64,000 nucleotides of DNA. Origin: JBIQKZ01 sp044464765 (GTDB taxonomy: Bacteria; Pseudomonadota; Gammaproteobacteria; Burkholderiales; Burkholderiaceae_B). The DNA is taken from positions 58,123 to 122,122 of the forward strand of contig JBIQKZ010000013.1 in NCBI GenBank assembly GCA_044464765.1, written 5' to 3'. Below the pieces are notes generated by a model. The model saw nothing but the letters and a program-made list of their open reading frames with translations, did not search any database and was not told the DNA's origin. The first letter of the stretch is position 1. Each line of letters starts with the position of its first letter. Positions 30,476-38,821 of the stretch are shown piece by piece. Both the position numbers and the translations under genes were made by a program.

Positions 30476-31960
30476 TCAGCCTTCGTCGTCGAACCAATGG
30501 GCCCGGGCACGCATAATCATTTCGCTTGCCTCGGCTTCGTTCAACTGAGTGATCTCGGACAGTTCGTCGGTGGACAGCTCAGCCAGGTCATCCAGCGAAA
30601 ACACCTGCTTTTCCGCCAGATTGGCCGCCAACTCGGGCGTCATGCCATCCAGGTCAAGCAGTTCCTGTTCCGTTTTTTGGGTGCGCTCTTCATGGGCGAT
30701 GGCTTCCGTCAACAACGCGTTACGGGCACGGGCACGCAACTCGTTGATGGTTTCTTCATCAAACGCCTCGATTTCAAGCAGTTCCTGCATCGGCACATAG
30801 GCAATTTCCTCGAGGCCGCTGAAACCTTCATCGATCAGGATATCTGCGACTTCTTCGTCCACGTCCAGCTTGGCAATGAACGCTTGCCGCAATTGCGACC
30901 GCTCTTCGTCCTGCCGGCTCTGGCTTTCTTCCGGCGTCATGATGTTGATCTGCCAGCCGGTTAGCTCGGATGCCAGCCGCACGTTCTGTCCGCGCGCGCC
31001 GATGGCCTTGGGCAGGTTCTCGGCGTCGACGACAACATCCATGGCGTGCTTGTCTTCGTCCACCACAATGGATTCGACATGGGCCGGCGCCAATGCGCCG
31101 ATGACGAACTCGGCCGGATCGTCGGACCACAGGACAATATCCACCTGCTCGCCGCCCAGCTCGTTGCGTACGGCGGTAACGCGCGAACCACGCATACCGA
31201 CGCAGGTGCCGATGGGGTCGATGCGCTTATCGTAAGCCACAACGGCAATCTTGGCACGCACACCAGGGTCGCGGGCCGCCGCCTTGATCTCAAGCAGGCC
31301 CTGTTCGATTTCGGGCACTTCGTTCTCGAACAGTTGACGGATGAATTCAGGGGCGTTGCGCGACAGGATGACCTGCTGGCCACGCGCCGAATGATCAACC
31401 CGCAATACCCAGGCACGAATACGGTCGCCGATGCGGATGTTCTCTTTGGGTATAAGTTCGCTGCGCGGCAGGCGCGCCTCGATTTTCCCTGTTTCGATAA
31501 TGGCATCGCCCTTGTCCATGCGCTTGACAGTGCCGGACACAATGTTCTCGCCGCGCTCGAGGAAGTCGTTCAGGACTTGCTCGCGCTCGGCGTCGCGAAT
31601 ACGTTGCAAAATCGCCTGCTTGGCGGCCTGCGCTCCGATACGGCCAAACTCGATGGGCTCGAGCGGCTCTTCGATGTATTCACCCACGTCGATCCCGGGA
31701 ACAATTTCCTGGGCGTCGGAGTGAAGCTCCTGCTGATCGGGCTCTTGCAGGCCCGCGTCGTCGGGAACAACCAGCCAGCGCCGAAAACCTTCGTGCGAGC
31801 CGTTGGTGCGATCAATTGCAACGCGAATATCAGCGTCTTCCTTGAACCGTTTTTTCATGGCAGAGGCCAACGCGTTCTCGAGCGCGCCGAAAACCACTTC
31901 GCGCGCCACGTTTTTTTCACGCGCCAGGGCGTCAACCAATAGAAGAATTTCGCGACTCAT
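30476..31960 (-). CDS. nusA: Transcription termination/antitermination protein NusA
   Basis: This 494-residue protein has an N-terminal RNA-polymerase-binding domain (ILLLVDALAREKNV), an S1 domain (VSGTVKRMDKGDAIIETG), two KH domains (DPIGTCVGMRGSRVTAV and AIGARGQNVRLASELTG), and C-terminal acidic repeats. It controls pausing, intrinsic termination and antitermination. Its ATG overlaps the rimP stop (ATGA). NusA autoregulates its operon through leader terminators in E. coli, and a strong terminator lies in this operon's leader. Confidence 0.97.
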   Translation of the reverse strand: MSREILLLVDALAREKNVAREVVFGALENALASAMKKRFKEDADIRVAIDRTNGSHEGFRRWLVVPDDAGLQEPDQQELHSDAQEIVPGIDVGEYIEEPLEPIEFGRIGAQAAKQAILQRIRDAEREQVLNDFLERGENIVSGTVKRMDKGDAIIETGKIEARLPRSELIPKENIRIGDRIRAWVLRVDHSARGQQVILSRNAPEFIRQLFENEVPEIEQGLLEIKAAARDPGVRAKIAVVAYDKRIDPIGTCVGMRGSRVTAVRNELGGEQVDIVLWSDDPAEFVIGALAPAHVESIVVDEDKHAMDVVVDAENLPKAIGARGQNVRLASELTGWQINIMTPEESQSRQDEERSQLRQAFIAKLDVDEEVADILIDEGFSGLEEIAYVPMQELLEIEAFDEETINELRARARNALLTEAIAHEERTQKTEQELLDLDGMTPELAANLAEKQVFSLDDLAELSTDELSEITQLNEAEASEMIMRARAHWFDDEG

Positions 31961-32448
31961 CGCTTTTTACCCTTGAAATCAAGAACGGGATCCAGTTTGG
32001 CTCGATCAATATCCTGGAAGGTAAAGCTCAGGACTTCGACCTTGCCAGTTTTGGCCTCAGGCTCAAGCTCGAGGCCGAATGTAAGATCATCGGCAACATC
32101 GGCAGCGCCCTCGGGGACAACTAAAATGCCAACATATACCTTGCGATTATTGATCGGCTCGCGCAATTTTATTTCGACGCGTTCGTTGACAAAACGAATA
32201 AAATCAGCCACTTTCTTCAAAGGGCGATCCACGCCGGGCGAACCGACTTCCAGGCGCTTGTAGTCGATATTCTCGACCTCGAACACCCGGGACAACTGTT
32301 TGGAAACTTGCTCGCAGTCTTCTATTCGCACACCACCCGGCCGATCGATGGTAACGCGCAAAAGACCCAACGGAGCGCGCTCGACATCGACAAGCTCGAT
32401 GTCTGTACCCACCAGGGTCTCGTGTGTCAGTGCGAATATATCTGCCAT
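31957..32448 (-). CDS. rimP: Ribosome maturation factor RimP
   Basis: This 163-residue protein is required for 30S subunit assembly. ELVDVERAPLGLLRVTIDRPGGVRIEDCEQVSK... and VGSPGVDRPLKK are the RimP signature segments. It is the first gene of the nusA-infB operon and overlaps nusA by 4 bases. There is no clear Shine-Dalgarno sequence: the six bases before the ATG follow a run of nine T that belongs to an intrinsic terminator, so translation initiation and leader termination are physically linked. Confidence 0.95.
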   Translation of the reverse strand: MADIFALTHETLVGTDIELVDVERAPLGLLRVTIDRPGGVRIEDCEQVSKQLSRVFEVENIDYKRLEVGSPGVDRPLKKVADFIRFVNERVEIKLREPINNRKVYVGILVVPEGAADVADDLTFGLELEPEAKTGKVEVLSFTFQDIDRAKLDPVLDFKGKKR

Positions 32449-32454
32449 AAACTC

Positions 32455-32481
32455 AAAAAAAAAGGGCTGAAAATCCAGCCC
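32455..32481 (-). terminator. Intrinsic terminator in the rimP leader (attenuator candidate)
   Basis: On the minus strand GGGCTG-GATTTT-CAGCCC is followed by nine T and then GAGTTT and the rimP ATG. The stem is 6 bp and perfect. It lies 232 bases downstream of the rluB stop and 6 bases from the rimP start. It may end rluB transcripts, but any rimP promoter further upstream would have to read through it, which makes it an attenuator candidate. Confidence 0.75.
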
Positions 32482-32520
32482 ACTGTTATTACACCGCTGC
32501 TACTACACGCTGCTGCTACA
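32480..32520 (-). repeat. Three tandem 13-14-nt repeats in the rimP leader
   Basis: Read on the minus strand the units are TGTAGCAGCAGCG, TGTAGTAGCAGCGG and TGTAATAACAGTGG, back to back and running into the terminator stem. The last unit overlaps the stem by two bases. Tandem RNA repeats next to a terminator could be a binding platform for a protein. No known box (such as boxA) is matched. Confidence 0.6.
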
Positions 32521-32529
32521 TATTTGTGC

Positions 32530-32554
32530 CCTGCGCCAATCCGATTGACGCAGG
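32530..32554 (-). promoter_or_regulatory. Leader hairpin upstream of the rimP tandem repeats
   Basis: CCTGCG (32530-32535) and CAAT (32537-32540) pair with ATTG (32544-32547) and CGCAGG (32549-32554), leaving a 3-nt loop and one C-A mismatch. No T-run follows on the minus strand. A TAGAAT -10-like hexamer (minus strand, 32586-32591) lies just upstream, so this hairpin would be near the 5' end of the rimP transcript if that promoter is used. No good -35 was found. Confidence 0.45.
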
Positions 32555-32712
32555 ATAGCGGGAGACTAAAGCTATAGAGCCATACATTCTAGCAGAAATA
32601 CTAAAAAAGCGTGCTATGTCACCGGCTTAGGCCAAAAAAGCAACACTTGCCCGCAAAGCGGAGGCGCCGGCAGAGAGCTGCACAGCGCCGAACCGTGCCG
32701 GGGCGCCAACAA

Positions 32713-34488
32713 TTACATCCGCCCCTGACGGCCTCGCCCGCCGGGCACGCCCAGATGGGATTCGTGCGCTGACGCACTGCGGGGCTGCCAATCATCGCCC
32801 CGGGCCGCAGCGGACTTGGAGCGGCCTTTGGCATTGCCGGATGCCGGGCGCGAACGCGATAGCTTGGCCTGGCCCGGACGAGGGTCGCGCCCGCCTGATT
32901 TGGCTGCGCGAGGCCCCTTGCCCCGGCTTTCAGCCTGCTCCGCCGATCCGGCCGCAGGCGCCGCTTTGGCGCCACGCCGGCCTCGCCCCTTGGGCTTGGC
33001 AGCCGCGCCATCCGGATGACCGTTAGCCAGCCCGCCACTGAACATCAAACCTGTTCCGTAGGGATCCGAAGGATAAGAGGCGCCAGCACCTGCTCGATTC
33101 ACCCGTCCGGAGGAAAGCTTGCCCCGACGGCTGACCTTGGCTCCGTTCAAGCCGTTATTGTCCATTGTGCCGAAACCGGGCGGCAGTGCGTTCTCGTGCG
33201 AAATAGGCTGACGCTCCTTGCGTGCGCCGCGCCCGCCGAACTCGCCATCGTCGTCTTTGATCAGGCCCAACTGGACCATCAAGGCCGTGACAAGCGAGGA
33301 ATCTATTTCCTCCCAGCGGCCTCGGCGCAGGTTGCGAGGCAGGACAACATCGCCAAACCGCGTGCGAATCAACCGGCTAACCGTCACCCCGGCTGCCTCG
33401 AACATGCGGCGCACTTCGCGATTGCGCCCTTCGTGCAGAGTAACCCGGTACCATCGATTGCTGCCTTCGCCCCCCAGGAACTCCAGCACGCCGAACTTTG
33501 CCAGACCATCGTCGAGCTGCACGCCTTCGACCAGACGCTCCTGTTGCTCGGACGTAAGCTCGCCCAATATTCTTACGGCGTACTCGCGCTCTGCCTCGTA
33601 ACGGGGGTGCATCAGGCGGTTTGCAAGGTCGCCAGAAGTGGTAAGGATCAAAAGACCCTCGGTATTCAGATCCAGGCGGCCTACCGACAACCATTTCCCA
33701 ACCCGAATCTTTGGCAGCCGGGAAAACACCGTGGCCCGGCCGCCCGGGTCATCGTGGCTGACGATTTCGCCAGCCGGCTTGTGATACAAAATGACACGTG
33801 GCGGCTTGGACGCGTTGGGGCGGGTAATCTGCCGCCCATTGACACGCACTTGATCGTTCTGGCCCACACGCTGACCAATATGAGCCGGCTCGCCATTGAC
33901 CGACACCCTGCCCGCCACGATCAGTTCTTCCATTTCCCGCCGCGACCCAATGCCTGCATCCGCCAGCACTTTGTGCAGCTTGGGCATGACAGCTTCGCTG
34001 CTCAGGTATTTGCTAAGCCGCTGCTCTGATTTGGCGGCCTTTTCCAGATAGGCCAGAGCGTCGCTGGCCTCTTTATCACTGGCGGGAGAACTGGCCACGC
34101 CGGCCGTCTTCTGCGCCCCCGGCTTCCTGGCCGCACCGCCGCCTGAACCCTTGCGCCCAGCCTGCCTGGGAGAACGCGTGCGGGCAGGCCGGCTCGCGGA
34201 ACCACCTTCAACGCCCTCTTGCAGATTCGCCGTTTGTCCCACACTAACCGCACCCTCCGCGACCGCTTCGCCAGACGGCGCCCCTTCCGGGACCGCATCG
34301 CCGCGCCGGCGCCGGAACGGCGTGCGCAGCTTGCGTCCGCGCCCGCGCGCCTGGGCCTGCTTTTCGTCACCGGCGGTCGCCGGCCGCTGCAGGTCACCGG
34401 TCGAAGCGTCCGCCGGGGCCGCATTTGCAGACGGGGATGCATCGTGTTTCTCGCGCAAGGAAACGCTGTCGTGTTCAATTTCACTCAT
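32713..34488 (-). CDS. rluB: 23S rRNA pseudouridine-2605 synthase RluB, with long disordered extensions
   Basis: The RsuA/RluB core has an S4 RNA-binding domain (LHKVLADAGIGSRREMEEL, about 170-190) and the catalytic GRLDLNTEG with Asp273. The protein is 591 residues, about twice the E. coli enzyme: ~160 N-terminal residues rich in Arg, Gly, Ala and Ser, and ~140 C-terminal residues rich in Gly, Arg and Lys. Both tails look disordered and basic, as expected for RNA binding. Long tails are common in Burkholderiales RluB. The ATG at 34486-34488 is used; a TTG three codons earlier sits closer to GGAG and is possible. It follows scpB by 17 bases. Confidence 0.93.
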   Translation of the reverse strand: MSEIEHDSVSLREKHDASPSANAAPADASTGDLQRPATAGDEKQAQARGRGRKLRTPFRRRRGDAVPEGAPSGEAVAEGAVSVGQTANLQEGVEGGSASRPARTRSPRQAGRKGSGGGAARKPGAQKTAGVASSPASDKEASDALAYLEKAAKSEQRLSKYLSSEAVMPKLHKVLADAGIGSRREMEELIVAGRVSVNGEPAHIGQRVGQNDQVRVNGRQITRPNASKPPRVILYHKPAGEIVSHDDPGGRATVFSRLPKIRVGKWLSVGRLDLNTEGLLILTTSGDLANRLMHPRYEAEREYAVRILGELTSEQQERLVEGVQLDDGLAKFGVLEFLGGEGSNRWYRVTLHEGRNREVRRMFEAAGVTVSRLIRTRFGDVVLPRNLRRGRWEEIDSSLVTALMVQLGLIKDDDGEFGGRGARKERQPISHENALPPGFGTMDNNGLNGAKVSRRGKLSSGRVNRAGAGASYPSDPYGTGLMFSGGLANGHPDGAAAKPKGRGRRGAKAAPAAGSAEQAESRGKGPRAAKSGGRDPRPGQAKLSRSRPASGNAKGRSKSAAARGDDWQPRSASAHESHLGVPGGRGRQGRM

Positions 34489-34505
34489 AATCTTCAAGTA
34501 CTCCG

Positions 34506-35162
34506 TTACTGTTCTTCTTTGTTCGCAAGGTCGCTATCGCAGGTCACGCCCGCATCCTCGCTCGCTGCACTGCTTCCATGGTTTATTTCCGTCTCTGCCT
34601 CTGGGGCAACGGCGTCCAGCTCCAGACCCGCAAGCGCGGCTACGGCCTGTTCCTGTTCGAGTTCCGGCAGCTCCGACAGCGTCTTAAGACCCAGATCGTC
34701 AAGAAACTGCCTGGTGGTGCCGAACAAGGCCGGTCGGCCCGGCGCATCCCGGTGCCCCAGAACCTCTATCCAACCACGATCCTCAAGGTTTTTTACGATC
34801 TGCGAAGATACCGTGACCCCGCGAATATCCTCGATATCGCCTCGGGTTACCGGCTGACGCCAGGCGATGATCGCCAAGGTTTCCAGCACGGCCCGGGAAT
34901 AGCGAGGCGGCTTTTCAGGATTAAGCCGTTCGAGATAGCGCTGCATTGCGGGCCGGCTTTGGAAGCGCCAGCCACTGGCAAGCAGCACGAGCTCCAGGCC
35001 CTTTTCCTGCCAGTCCTGTTGCAATACCGCCAGGTACCGCCTAAGGTCGTCAAGGGATACATCCTCGCTGACAAACAGCTTGCGCAAGTCGGACAACGGC
35101 ATGGGTTGGTCCGCACACAACAGGGCTGTTTCCAGGATGCGGATGATTTCTGCTTCAGTCAT
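34506..35162 (-). CDS. scpB: Segregation and condensation protein B
   Basis: This 218-residue kleisin-interacting protein has two winged-helix domains: IIRILETALLCADQPMPLSDLRKLF at the N-terminus and YSRAVLETLAIIAWRQPVTRGDIEDIRGV in the second. It works with ScpA and SMC in chromosome condensation. The scpA gene is not in the window. The C-terminal ~40 residues are acidic and variable. rluB follows on the same strand, the usual partner. Confidence 0.95.
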   Translation of the reverse strand: MTEAEIIRILETALLCADQPMPLSDLRKLFVSEDVSLDDLRRYLAVLQQDWQEKGLELVLLASGWRFQSRPAMQRYLERLNPEKPPRYSRAVLETLAIIAWRQPVTRGDIEDIRGVTVSSQIVKNLEDRGWIEVLGHRDAPGRPALFGTTRQFLDDLGLKTLSELPELEQEQAVAALAGLELDAVAPEAETEINHGSSAASEDAGVTCDSDLANKEEQ

Positions 35163-35207
35163 TCAAGTTTCTGCTTCACTCATTCAATGATGCCAATTGG
35201 GTCTGAT

Positions 35208-35236
35208 TTGCTTTCATTTTGGAATTACGTTAATAT
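35208..35236 (+). promoter_or_regulatory. Promoter of the initiator tRNA gene
   Basis: TTGCTT (35208-35213) and TAATAT (35231-35236) are 17 bases apart in an AT-rich stretch and point to a start about 7 bases upstream of the mature tRNA. Confidence 0.65.
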
Positions 35237-35249
35237 TTCATTCTTCAGA

Positions 35250-35326
<77 letters not shown>

Positions 35327-35332
35327 AATTTC

Positions 35333-35367
35333 GGGCCAATCGTCACAAGCGATTGGCCCGTTTCTTT
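35333..35367 (+). terminator. Intrinsic terminator of the tRNA-fMet gene
   Basis: GGGCCAATCG (35333-35342) pairs perfectly with CGATTGGCCC (35350-35359) over a 7-nt loop, followed by GTTTCTTTT. Confidence 0.88.
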
Positions 35368-36078
35368 TGGCCGCGCGGTTGTCATAGAAGAAAATCCGGG
35401 GCGTGAAACGCGGACGCAACGCCTTCTGGCCACAACACTCGAAACCGAGGAAGCCCGCGACTGGAATAATCGAAATGGAAGGACTCGCGTCCACTTTTAC
35501 CATAGAGTAATTACAGAGGGTTCGCGCGGCGGCGAACCTGGAAAAGAGCTTGGAAAGATGAGACTTGGGAACAAGCAGAAACCCAGAATCCGGATTCAAT
35601 CACCAACGAAATGCGCAGCGTTGAAAATCCGTGCGCATACAACGCTGAAATAGCGGCCGGCCCAAGCAGGCTGGGAGCAAGCGCTTGGCTAATGGCTGCA
35701 CCAATGCAAACACATGCCGGCGCACCGAACGCTTCTACATGCTTCTTCTAAAAATTAGCTTAAAAATGCGTCGAGACTTTGGCCTGGAGCGACAGCACAG
35801 TGGAGTGGCGCCCCAACGACCGATAGCTACGGCCTGTAGCGCAAACTTGCCAAATGCTGGATTACAACGAAGGCCCGAATTAGCGGCTGGATAAAGAGCC
35901 GCAAGGCACTATAGCCATATCGATGTCATTTACAAATATCATTACACCACCCCCACGCAGATATTGCAATAACCGCGCACGCAAACATTCATTTTTACAA
36001 CGGCCCGCCTGTGTGCGCCTGATATGCTCCTAGCTGAACTGAACACGTCACCCTCTCCAAAGCCTTCATAATCCAGTA
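35368..36078. other. Non-coding stretch with several small palindromes
   Basis: I find no convincing gene in these 711 bases. Frames on both strands lack family similarity and ribosome-binding sites. Visible structure: GGTTCGC/GCGAACC (35519-35538), the 12-bp palindrome GAATCCGGATTC (35586-35597), CAGCGTTG/CAACGCTG (35616-35647), and CCAAGC...GCTTGG with an internal CAAGCGCTTG near 35660-35690. There is no repeat of the tRNA 3' end, so no sign of a tRNA-targeted integration. Confidence 0.5.
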
Positions 36079-37209
36079 ATGCAAGAAAATATTTCCCTTG
36101 AGCGCCTACCCGATCACATCGACCCCACGCAATGGAACGCCCTTGCAGGCGACCACCCCTTCGCCCGACACGAATTCCTGCTTGCCCTGCACGAAACTGG
36201 GTGCGCCGCGCCAAAGACGGGCTGGGCGCCCCATTACCTGTTGTTGCGCAGGGGTGCCGAACTGGTCGGCTCCATGCCGCTGTACCTGAAATCGCACTCG
36301 CGAGGCGAATACGTATTCGACATGAGCTGGGCGCGCGCCTTCGAAACCCATGGGCTGGATTATTACCCCAAAGTCCTGTCCGCCATCCCCTTTACCCCAA
36401 TACCCGGACCGCGCCTGCTGGCTCACAATCATGCCGACCGGGTCGCGCTGGCACGCGCCGCCATCGAAATCACCCGACGCAACGAGCTTTCATCTTTGCA
36501 CATTCTTTTCCCCGGCGAGGCTGATCTTGAAGCCTTGCGCGAGTGCGGCTTCATGGTGCGGGAGAGCGTGCAGTTTCATTGGTTCAACCAAGGCTATCAG
36601 TCGCTGGACGACTTCCTGCTTCAAATGAATCAAAAGAACCGCAAGAAGCTGCGCCAGGACAGCAGAAAGGCCCGCGATGCGGGGGTGGAATTCAAGTGGC
36701 TGCAAGGCAGCGACATCGATAGCGCTGCGTTGGCGTTTTTCTATGAGTGCTATGTTCGAACCTACCTGGAACATGGCAACGCCCCCTATTTAAGCCACGA
36801 CTTTTTCTCGCGGCTGCATGCCGCCATGCCGGGCAGCCTGGTCTTGATCATCGCCGAGCAGCACGGCCAGCCTATTGCCGCCGCACTAAACCTGCGCAGC
36901 AAGGACCGTTTATACGGCCGCTACTGGGGCAGCACCACCTTTATATCGGGCCTGCATTTCGAAACCTGCTATATGCAGGCCATCGATTTCTGCATCCAAC
37001 ATGGGATCCAGGTGTTTGAAGGCGGCGCCCAGGGGGAACACAAGCTGTCTCGAGGCATGTTGCCCGTAAAAACATACTCGGCCCACTGGGTGCGCGACGA
37101 ACGCTATGCTCAAGCCATCGCCGACTTCCTTGATAGGGAATCCGTGGCTATCGATGGCTACGTCGAGGCCTTGCACGAGCACAGCCCGTTCAAGCGACCT
37201 ACCCCATAG
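36079..37209 (+). CDS. FemAB-like GNAT acyltransferase (DUF482 / PF04339)
   Basis: This 376-residue protein matches the FemAB-like family often annotated as peptidogalycan biosynthesis protein. It has WNALAGDHPFARHEFLLALHETG at the N-terminus, GSMPLYLKSHSRGEYVFD, and a C-terminal GNAT-like half with LKTYSAHW-type closing motifs (MLPVKTYSAHWVRDE). No signal peptide is seen. The substrate is not established for the family. It stands alone, reads away from the tRNA region, and its last 11 bases overlap the 3' end of the convergent BKACE gene. Confidence 0.85.
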   Translation: MQENISLERLPDHIDPTQWNALAGDHPFARHEFLLALHETGCAAPKTGWAPHYLLLRRGAELVGSMPLYLKSHSRGEYVFDMSWARAFETHGLDYYPKVLSAIPFTPIPGPRLLAHNHADRVALARAAIEITRRNELSSLHILFPGEADLEALRECGFMVRESVQFHWFNQGYQSLDDFLLQMNQKNRKKLRQDSRKARDAGVEFKWLQGSDIDSAALAFFYECYVRTYLEHGNAPYLSHDFFSRLHAAMPGSLVLIIAEQHGQPIAAALNLRSKDRLYGRYWGSTTFISGLHFETCYMQAIDFCIQHGIQVFEGGAQGEHKLSRGMLPVKTYSAHWVRDERYAQAIADFLDRESVAIDGYVEALHEHSPFKRPTP

Positions 37210-38116
37210 CGAACTTGGGACGGACCGGGCCGGTGCGCGGCAGGCCCATGATCTGACGCGCCTCTTGAGGCGTCGCCGGCTCGTAACCCATCTCACGCAC
37301 TAAGCGCACGATGCGCTCGGTTAGCTGGAGATTTGTCGCAAGCTCGCCGTGCGAATAATAAAGATTGTCTTCGAGGCCCACCCGCACATGGCCACCAAGC
37401 AGTAACGAGTTCATCGCGGACGGAAGTTGCGCCGGGCCAATTCCGCTGACGCAGAAAATGCTGTCCTTAGGCAATAGGTTGACCATGGACTGAAGAATTT
37501 CGGGCGTATAGGGCATGGCATTCTGAAAGCCCCTATGCACACCCATGACCAAATTGATGAAGTACGGCGGCTCATCCAGGCCCAGTGAAATCAACGTGGA
37601 GACATCTTGCACAATATGGGTGGGGCTGAAGACTTCCCATTCGGGCTTAATGCCGCGCTTTTGCATTTCAACCGCCAATTGTTTGCTACGCGACGGCGAT
37701 GTGTTCATCAGGATTTCTTTCTTGTCGAAGCTGGCGATAATGGTGGTGGCGTCGAGCGTACACATTTCGGCGCCGGCGTCCATGCCCTTCAGCCGCTCTT
37801 CCCAGAGGATCTCCCAGTAGCCGTTTTCAGCCTGCGCGACCATGTCGCCATGCACGCCTCCGCCTGTGGAGTTATTGATGACGATATCGCACTTGGCGCG
37901 GATCCGGCTGTTGATATCGGCATAGATTTCGGGGCTGCAGGTAGCGCCATCGTCGGGCAGTCTCGCATGCACAGCAACAACGCTTGCCCCGGCGTTATAA
38001 CAATCGTAGACGTCCTGGGCGATTTCCGCCGGCTGGGTCGGTAGATGCGGGTTCTGAGACTTGTGCGCCATGCCGCCGGTGGGGGCAATGGTAACGATGA
38101 CTTTTGGCTTATCCAT
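37199..38116 (-). CDS. BKACE-family beta-keto acid cleavage enzyme (DUF849), divergent
   Basis: This 305-residue TIM-barrel protein belongs to the family of 3-keto-5-aminohexanoate cleavage enzyme (Kce), which splits a beta-keto acid with acetyl-CoA. Recognisable segments are IVTIAPTGG, NSTGGGVHGDM, EERLKGMDAGAEMCTLD and RVGLEDNLYY (the conserved Glu metal ligand). In Kce the metal site also uses two histidines in VHLHVR; here the segment reads VVAVHARLP, so the first His is Ala48 and only His50 remains. Substrate unknown. It follows phaR on the same strand. GGAAG precedes the ATG. Confidence 0.87.
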   Translation of the reverse strand: MDKPKVIVTIAPTGGMAHKSQNPHLPTQPAEIAQDVYDCYNAGASVVAVHARLPDDGATCSPEIYADINSRIRAKCDIVINNSTGGGVHGDMVAQAENGYWEILWEERLKGMDAGAEMCTLDATTIIASFDKKEILMNTSPSRSKQLAVEMQKRGIKPEWEVFSPTHIVQDVSTLISLGLDEPPYFINLVMGVHRGFQNAMPYTPEILQSMVNLLPKDSIFCVSGIGPAQLPSAMNSLLLGGHVRVGLEDNLYYSHGELATNLQLTERIVRLVREMGYEPATPQEARQIMGLPRTGPVRPKFAMG

Positions 38117-38194
38117 GCAAGAGCTTCCGTTCGGTGAATAGTAGGTGTTGCTGTATAGCGTATGCGGTGTGCCTTCCCTGGCATCGGGACGAAT

Positions 38195-38767
38195 TTATTT
38201 TCTTTTGCCTTTGGTGTCGGAGGACCCGGGCGCGCCGAAAGGGAAAGAAGAAAACATGGAGCGCGTTTGATCCTGCATTTGGTCTTGCATCTGCACGAAT
38301 AATGTTTTGCTTTGATCGATATAGTTGTTCATCATGTTCTGCAATACCGGAGTCTGGACATTCATGAACTGCGTCCATGCCTCTGGGCCGAACTGATTGC
38401 CGTACAACCCTTTGGACTGCTCGGCCATGCGCTCCTGAATTTCCATGAACGCCTGGATATTCTTTTCGAGGAACGACCCCATGACGCCTTGCATTGAGTG
38501 ACCATAGAACCGGATGATCTGACTTAGCGCAGGCGCGGAAAACATGGGCATCCCGCCGCTTTCCTCTTCGAGGATGATTTGCAGCAGGATGCTTCGGGTT
38601 AGATCTTCGTTGGTCTTGGCGTCGACCACCTGGAAACTTTCGGCGTCGAGCACCAATTGTTTAACGTCGGCTAACGTTATGTACGCACTTGTTTTTGTAT
38701 CGTACAAACGACGATTGGGGTATTTTTTTATCAGGCGATCCACTGCCTGCTCTGGAGATTGCGTCAT
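38195..38767 (-). CDS. phaR: Polyhydroxyalkanoate synthesis repressor PhaR
   Basis: This 190-residue protein has the PhaR DNA-binding/accumulation regulator domain at the N-terminus (IKKYPNRRLYDTKTSAYITLADVKQLV, about 13-39). A region follows that in characterised PhaR binds PHB granules and regulates phasin expression, then a Gln/Met-rich C-terminus. It senses PHA and represses phasin and pha genes. It lies 54 bp after phaB on the same strand. Confidence 0.95.
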   Translation of the reverse strand: MTQSPEQAVDRLIKKYPNRRLYDTKTSAYITLADVKQLVLDAESFQVVDAKTNEDLTRSILLQIILEEESGGMPMFSAPALSQIIRFYGHSMQGVMGSFLEKNIQAFMEIQERMAEQSKGLYGNQFGPEAWTQFMNVQTPVLQNMMNNYIDQSKTLFVQMQDQMQDQTRSMFSSFPFGAPGSSDTKGKRK

Positions 38768-38821
38768 AGGTTAGCGAACACGAGGAATACTTATAAAAAC
38801 CTGCACCGGACAGCCATGTGG

